DNA of 64,000 nucleotides from Cryptomeria japonica. Lineage: Eukaryota > Streptophyta > Pinopsida > Cupressales > Cupressaceae. The translations under genes were made by a program, and so were the position numbers. Within the stretch, counting starts at the first letter, position 1. The number at the start of each line of letters is the position of its first letter. Of the stretch, positions 59,991 to 64,000 are shown in pieces. Location: assembly GCF_030272615.1 (NCBI RefSeq), contig NC_081411.1, forward strand, positions 183,914,977 to 183,978,976, in the 5' to 3' direction. The notes under the pieces are model-generated. The model did no database searches and was not told the origin of the DNA. It saw only the letters and a program-made list of their open reading frames with translations.

Positions 59991-60770
59991 ATAAAATTAA
60001 TAGATTGGAAGCCCTCACTAAAGTGGATTCTATAGCTTGTATTTTGGTAATGAAAGATGTAAATATTAGAGGTTTTGGGTTGCGACTAATGATTTAGCCA
60101 AAAATATTGATAAGTGGGAAGGAATGGAGGAGGAACTAAAGCGACTCTATGATAACATTGACCATAAGGAAAATATGAAGGAGAGAATGAAGGCTAACGA
60201 AGTGTTGTACAATGACTGTGTCCCTTAAAAGGAAAACAAAGGAAGTAATGGCTTGGACAATGAAATGTTTAAAAATAAGTTGTTATTTCTATCAACCATT
60301 GAGGAAGAAATTGACAAGAGGCAAGCAAGAATGAAGTGGTGTTTCCCCTACTATTGGTTTAGAGGCATTGATGTATAGGGTAAAAGTGACTTTGGAGTCC
60401 CTTGCTATTTCATCTAGTAAAGGATGAAACAAGAGGTTCTCCTTTGATAAAGTGAAGGCTATGAGATAGGACTTAAATATTGAGAAGCCTCCCACTAGAT
60501 AGGCCATCGATTTGTGCCTTCGATGGGGGTGGGTTTGTTAGTTTTTTTCTTTGTTTGTCTATAGTCTAGCCTAGTCTTCGGATTTTGTGGTGTATAGTTT
60601 TGTGTGCTTGCTAGGTTCTATTCCTTTTTGGCTACTAGTACTTAGGTTTTGAGTTCTCACTCCTCGTGAGTCCCATGGTTTTTATCACTTTTTTAATGTA
60701 GTAGTTATGTAATGGTTCGAGCCTCTCCTGGTTGAATCTAATCAAAACATATTCCTTCCACTTGGCATAA
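59991..60770 (+). pseudogene. Degenerate coding remnant, possibly the 3' part of a retroelement
   Basis: Plus-strand text gives helical, charged pieces in one frame or another (KWEGMEEELKRLYDNIDHKENMKERM near 60105-60190, FLSTIEEEIDKRQARMKW near 60290-60345) separated by stops. They are followed by a T/G-rich stretch (60520-60720) of the kind found in the 3' untranslated region of plant LINEs. No RT motif is present. The assignment is weak and rests on composition. Confidence 0.25.
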
Positions 60771-62119
60771 CCTTATTATAATTCACTCAAAAAATTAGTT
60801 TCTCCACTTTGGTTCTATTATCTCCAGTTAAATATTTATTATGATGTGTCATAGCATACATCATAATTTGGCCAACAAGTGTATTACCCTATTATATGTT
60901 GGCATTTGGCATAACTAATGCAAATCAGGTGATGCAGTTGAAGTTGGATGATTGCACCGGTAAAGGATAGAAGTCTATTTGTGATGAAGAGATTGAGATT
61001 CTATGAATAGATGACATGATTAGTTATTTGTGTTGTTATTGCTGACAACTGATGTTCCTAATATTTCTGTTTGTCATCTAAATGATTTGGTTTACCGAAA
61101 GATAGGGTATACCGACAGTGAGCTAAAGTTTGTGAAATAAGACTTTAACCGGTAAAACAAAGTTATTTGATTGGATCGGTTGATTGGCGATGATTGGTGA
61201 TTTGCGGTTTGGATGGTGAACTTGTATCATGGAAAGGTATCTATGATCGGAACCGAAACATGAGCAAAAGCATGAACAAAAGCATTCAAAACTAATAAAA
61301 TGATTAATTATTAGAACAAGATTATATGCCATTCTCATGAATAGAATACAATAAAATAAAATGAGTATAAGCTGTCAGTTGAACAAGAAGCATCTTCTTA
61401 GCCCCATCTGTAAAAGCAAGAATCGAAGGAATCTGAAAATGTCTTTGCTCAAACCAAAGGAAGGTGTTTTAATTCTATTTTTGACAAGTCCCTGAATTCT
61501 GAAGTTAAATTCTTTCTAGGGGAATCATAAGATAGTCTAGAGATGTCATCATGTTTGTTATGGCTTCACCTTTGGTACCCGTATATATATTCTGGACAAT
61601 ATTCCTCCAATTCAAATCACATGATGCATTCACATCACATGAGTTTCAGTTTACAACCAACAATTCTTTCATGGATTCTGCTTCAAAATATACAATTTAA
61701 GCATCAGGCATGGATATTTCATTTATTTGTTGCAATTAAGTTCTTATAATCAAATGATTGATTAGTTTAGTTTAAAGATAAAATAAATTTTATAATAAAA
61801 TTTAAAATAATAAAAATAAATACATTTAGTTAACATTAGTGTTTAATAGATAGTTGTCTAATGTTTTGATCTCATATGTGTGAAAGAAGAATGATGAAAT
61901 TTTAATTAGGTCATTTAAAAAATTTAGTGTATCGATCTAACACATTGTAAAATTGATCTAAAGTGTTATGGATCAAACCTTTTAATCAGAGTAGAAATGG
62001 CATGTTTTGCCTCAATTACTAATGTTTCAAGATGTGTAAAGGCTATCAATATTTTAAAATACCTAGGGAAAACCACTAGATTGCAAGAGTCTTATTCTCC
62101 TAGATTGACAACCTTAAAT
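60771..62119. other. AT-rich spacer, no gene seen
   Basis: No coding frame, tRNA or LTR boundary was found by eye. Confidence 0.4.
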
Positions 62120-62243
62120 AGATTGAGGTTGGAATTGTGGAAATGATCAAAGATGTCACTCTTCAGTCATCCATCGTGAATAGATTGAGATTACAATTGT
62201 AGAAATGATCAAAGATATCACTCTTCAATCATCCACCTTGTCA
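62120..62243. repeat. 62-bp tandem duplication
   Basis: The phrase starting AGATTGAG and containing AAATGATCAAAGAT.TCACTC occurs at 62120 and 62182, back to back with several substitutions. Confidence 0.8.
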
Positions 62244-62739
62244 TATGATATTTTGATGTAAAATTATGTTACCTTTAATGATAAAAAATAAAGTGCTTTT
62301 AGAATGATTCTCTTCTCAATGCATGTAATTTTGAAATATTAATTGCTTGTAAATCAATTTACATTAAATATCTTTAAATATCACGACATAATGACTAATA
62401 ATGTGTCAAATAAACTCATAACAAATATAAAATATAAAAGAGTCAATAAAATTTTAACAGCATGGAGAAATATATAAAAGTTCAAAAGCCATTCTGTAAG
62501 TCACATTCTAAGGTTTTGAAGAAAATTTAAATCAGAACATTTGCATCCAATCCACGTCAACTTACACGTAAAAAGAAAGCGTGATTCCAACCAAACAGAA
62601 GTAGGGAAGTCGAATGTCAGAAGTGAAATCAAGTGTCTCCTTACAAAATTAAAGCATTCTACCGTAACACATCGAGACTCACATTGCCACTGTGGGTGGA
62701 ATCTCCTCACAACCTCCTTTTGTTCATTTTATTTATCTT

Positions 62740-62885
62740 TGAACTGAAGCTATCTATTGTCTTTAGCAGTCAGGGCAATATAACCTATTTTCTTCTGAAG
62801 ACATGGCATAAAACACAAGTCGAATTATTTAGTGATGTTATAAAGTAGCGTGTTGGCTAGCGTTGAAGGCAGCAACACAAATTAG
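62740..62885 (+). promoter_or_regulatory. Possible remnant of an ankyrin-gene promoter and leader
   Basis: The text around 62843-62868 (AAAGTAGCGTGTTGGCTAGC, then GTTGAAGGCAGCA) resembles the leader of the intact gene at 54600-54633 (AAAGAAGCGTGTGAGTTGG, then TGTTGAAGGGATTAGCAGCA). Weaker likeness extends upstream through an ATATAACCTATT word near the TATA position. No exon 1 follows. The likeness is short and could be chance. Confidence 0.3.
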
Positions 62886-63454
62886 TCTAGGGGACTAATT
62901 AGTGAATATCTAAATGAGTTATAGGTGTGTGGATTAATAAGGAGAGGTCATGTGTCTCTAGATGACATGTTTATAATCTGTCCAATGTGTCTAGTAATGA
63001 GGCCTATATTTACTAAGGCATATAGCTAATATAATACAAAGGATGCTATGCATTTGCTTTCTATTAGTTACAAGTATGAAGATGTTCTATAAGAACTCTT
63101 ATCCTCCACTCATTATATCTCATAGAATGCTATAATGATAATTGATCTTTCAAGGTCTAGTTATAATTAATATAGCGCATTGATAATTAATAGAATGATG
63201 ACATCTACAAGTTTCTAACATAAAGTAGTGAAATTTAGAATTATTTTGGTAGGTTTGTTTATAGAAGATGAAGCTCAAGGTGACCAAGGTTCTTTATTAT
63301 CATTGAAGGAGTACATTTAGGTAGCTGTTATGGGGATATATTAAGAGGCCATGAATAGAATAGAAAAAAATTAATCTCTTATGCTATTATTCTTATCTAC
63401 AGGTAGATAGTGGGTTTAATGAAGAGAGAGAGAGTCCATTATCTACAAATTATC

Positions 63455-63462
63455 TATGTATG

Positions 63463-63496
<34 letters not shown>

Positions 63497-63502
63497 CATG
63501 TA

Positions 63503-63551
<49 letters not shown>

Positions 63552-63556
63552 GTGTT

Positions 63557-63599
<43 letters not shown>

Positions 63600-63798
63600 C
63601 TGTGTATGTATTTGCACACACACACACACACGCATACATATATAGATATATGTATATATGCATATGTATATGTATATATGTATGTATATATATTTATATG
63701 TGTGTATATATATGTACATATGTGTATGTGTATGTGTATGTGTATGCGTATGTCTATATATATATGTATATACATATACATATACATATACATATACG

Positions 63799-63833
<35 letters not shown>

Positions 63834-63906
63834 GTATACATATACATATACATATATACATACACACACACATACATATACATATACATATACACATACA
63901 TATATT
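63455..63906. repeat. Compound TATG/TGTATG/CA/TACATA microsatellite
   Basis: TATG units (63455-63500), TGTATG units to about 63600, a CA run (63616-63630), AT/GT mixtures, then TACATA units (63770-63900). Stop-free frames on both strands (VCVCVC, YIYIHI, HIHIHI) are repeat artefacts. The left half is roughly the reverse complement of the right half. Confidence 0.95.
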
Positions 63907-64000
63907 CATGTAGTGCTTTTTGGCCAATCAATTTTATATTTTATTGTAGTTATATTGATTGAAAGTAAGTATATGTGGAAATTCTCCTTACACTAAAATT

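Noticed and set aside
63410-63996. Frames of over 100 residues made of VCVC, HIHI or YTYT
   Set aside because: Microsatellite translation only.

Overview
The window looks like plant nuclear DNA, most plausibly from a large, repeat-rich gymnosperm (conifer-type) genome. The reasons are a spliced three-exon ankyrin/PGG gene, plant Copia and chromodomain Gypsy retrotransposons nested several levels deep, primer-binding sites of the plant tRNA-iMet type, AT-rich spacers and very long purine or dinucleotide tracts. The species cannot be fixed from sequence alone; a conifer is an inference from the style of the elements.

The only gene that looks intact is at 54650-57353 (+). It has three exons with GT-AG introns and encodes a 660-residue protein with about nine ankyrin repeats followed by a four-helix PGG membrane domain, the architecture of plant ACD6-like proteins. 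Two further copies in the same orientation are decayed. Copy A (about 485-8014) lacks exon 1, is split by a Copia element and has lost its membrane domain by deletion. Copy B (about 32372-33486) starts inside exon 2 and carries a stop and frameshifts. Introns are retained in A and B, so the copies arose by DNA duplication and not by reverse transcription.

Left third (1-34640). Copy A holds a degenerate Copia element (1260-7407), which is itself interrupted by a 1.2 kb solo LTR (5336-6531). Downstream of copy A a minus-strand LTR element with no visible polymerase spans 8471-32345. It contains a gag-protease-only Gypsy-like element (10675-16505) and a chromodomain Gypsy element (19027-30950). 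The Gypsy element in turn carries a 4.2 kb LTR-like insertion (20566-24799) between its primer-binding site and gag. Target-site duplications can be read for nearly every layer. Copy B follows, and then a second copy of the same truncated LTR end.

Middle (34641-54000). This is gene-poor: kilobase-scale GA-rich tracts, two solo LTRs of one family in opposite orientations (38147-39542 + and 45911-47293 -), a degenerate tandem repeat of about 168 bp (about 41340-42250), a Copia 3'-end remnant, a tRNA-like or SINE head, and an unusual GC-richer orphan reading frame on the minus strand (51108-51845).

Right part (54000-64000). The intact gene with a recognisable TATA box, its 3' flank shared with copies A and B, then AT-rich spacer with a possible promoter remnant of another ankyrin copy (about 62740-62880) and a TATG/TACA microsatellite at the end. 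The window reads as an ankyrin/PGG locus expanded in tandem and then broken up by retrotransposons, with one copy surviving.
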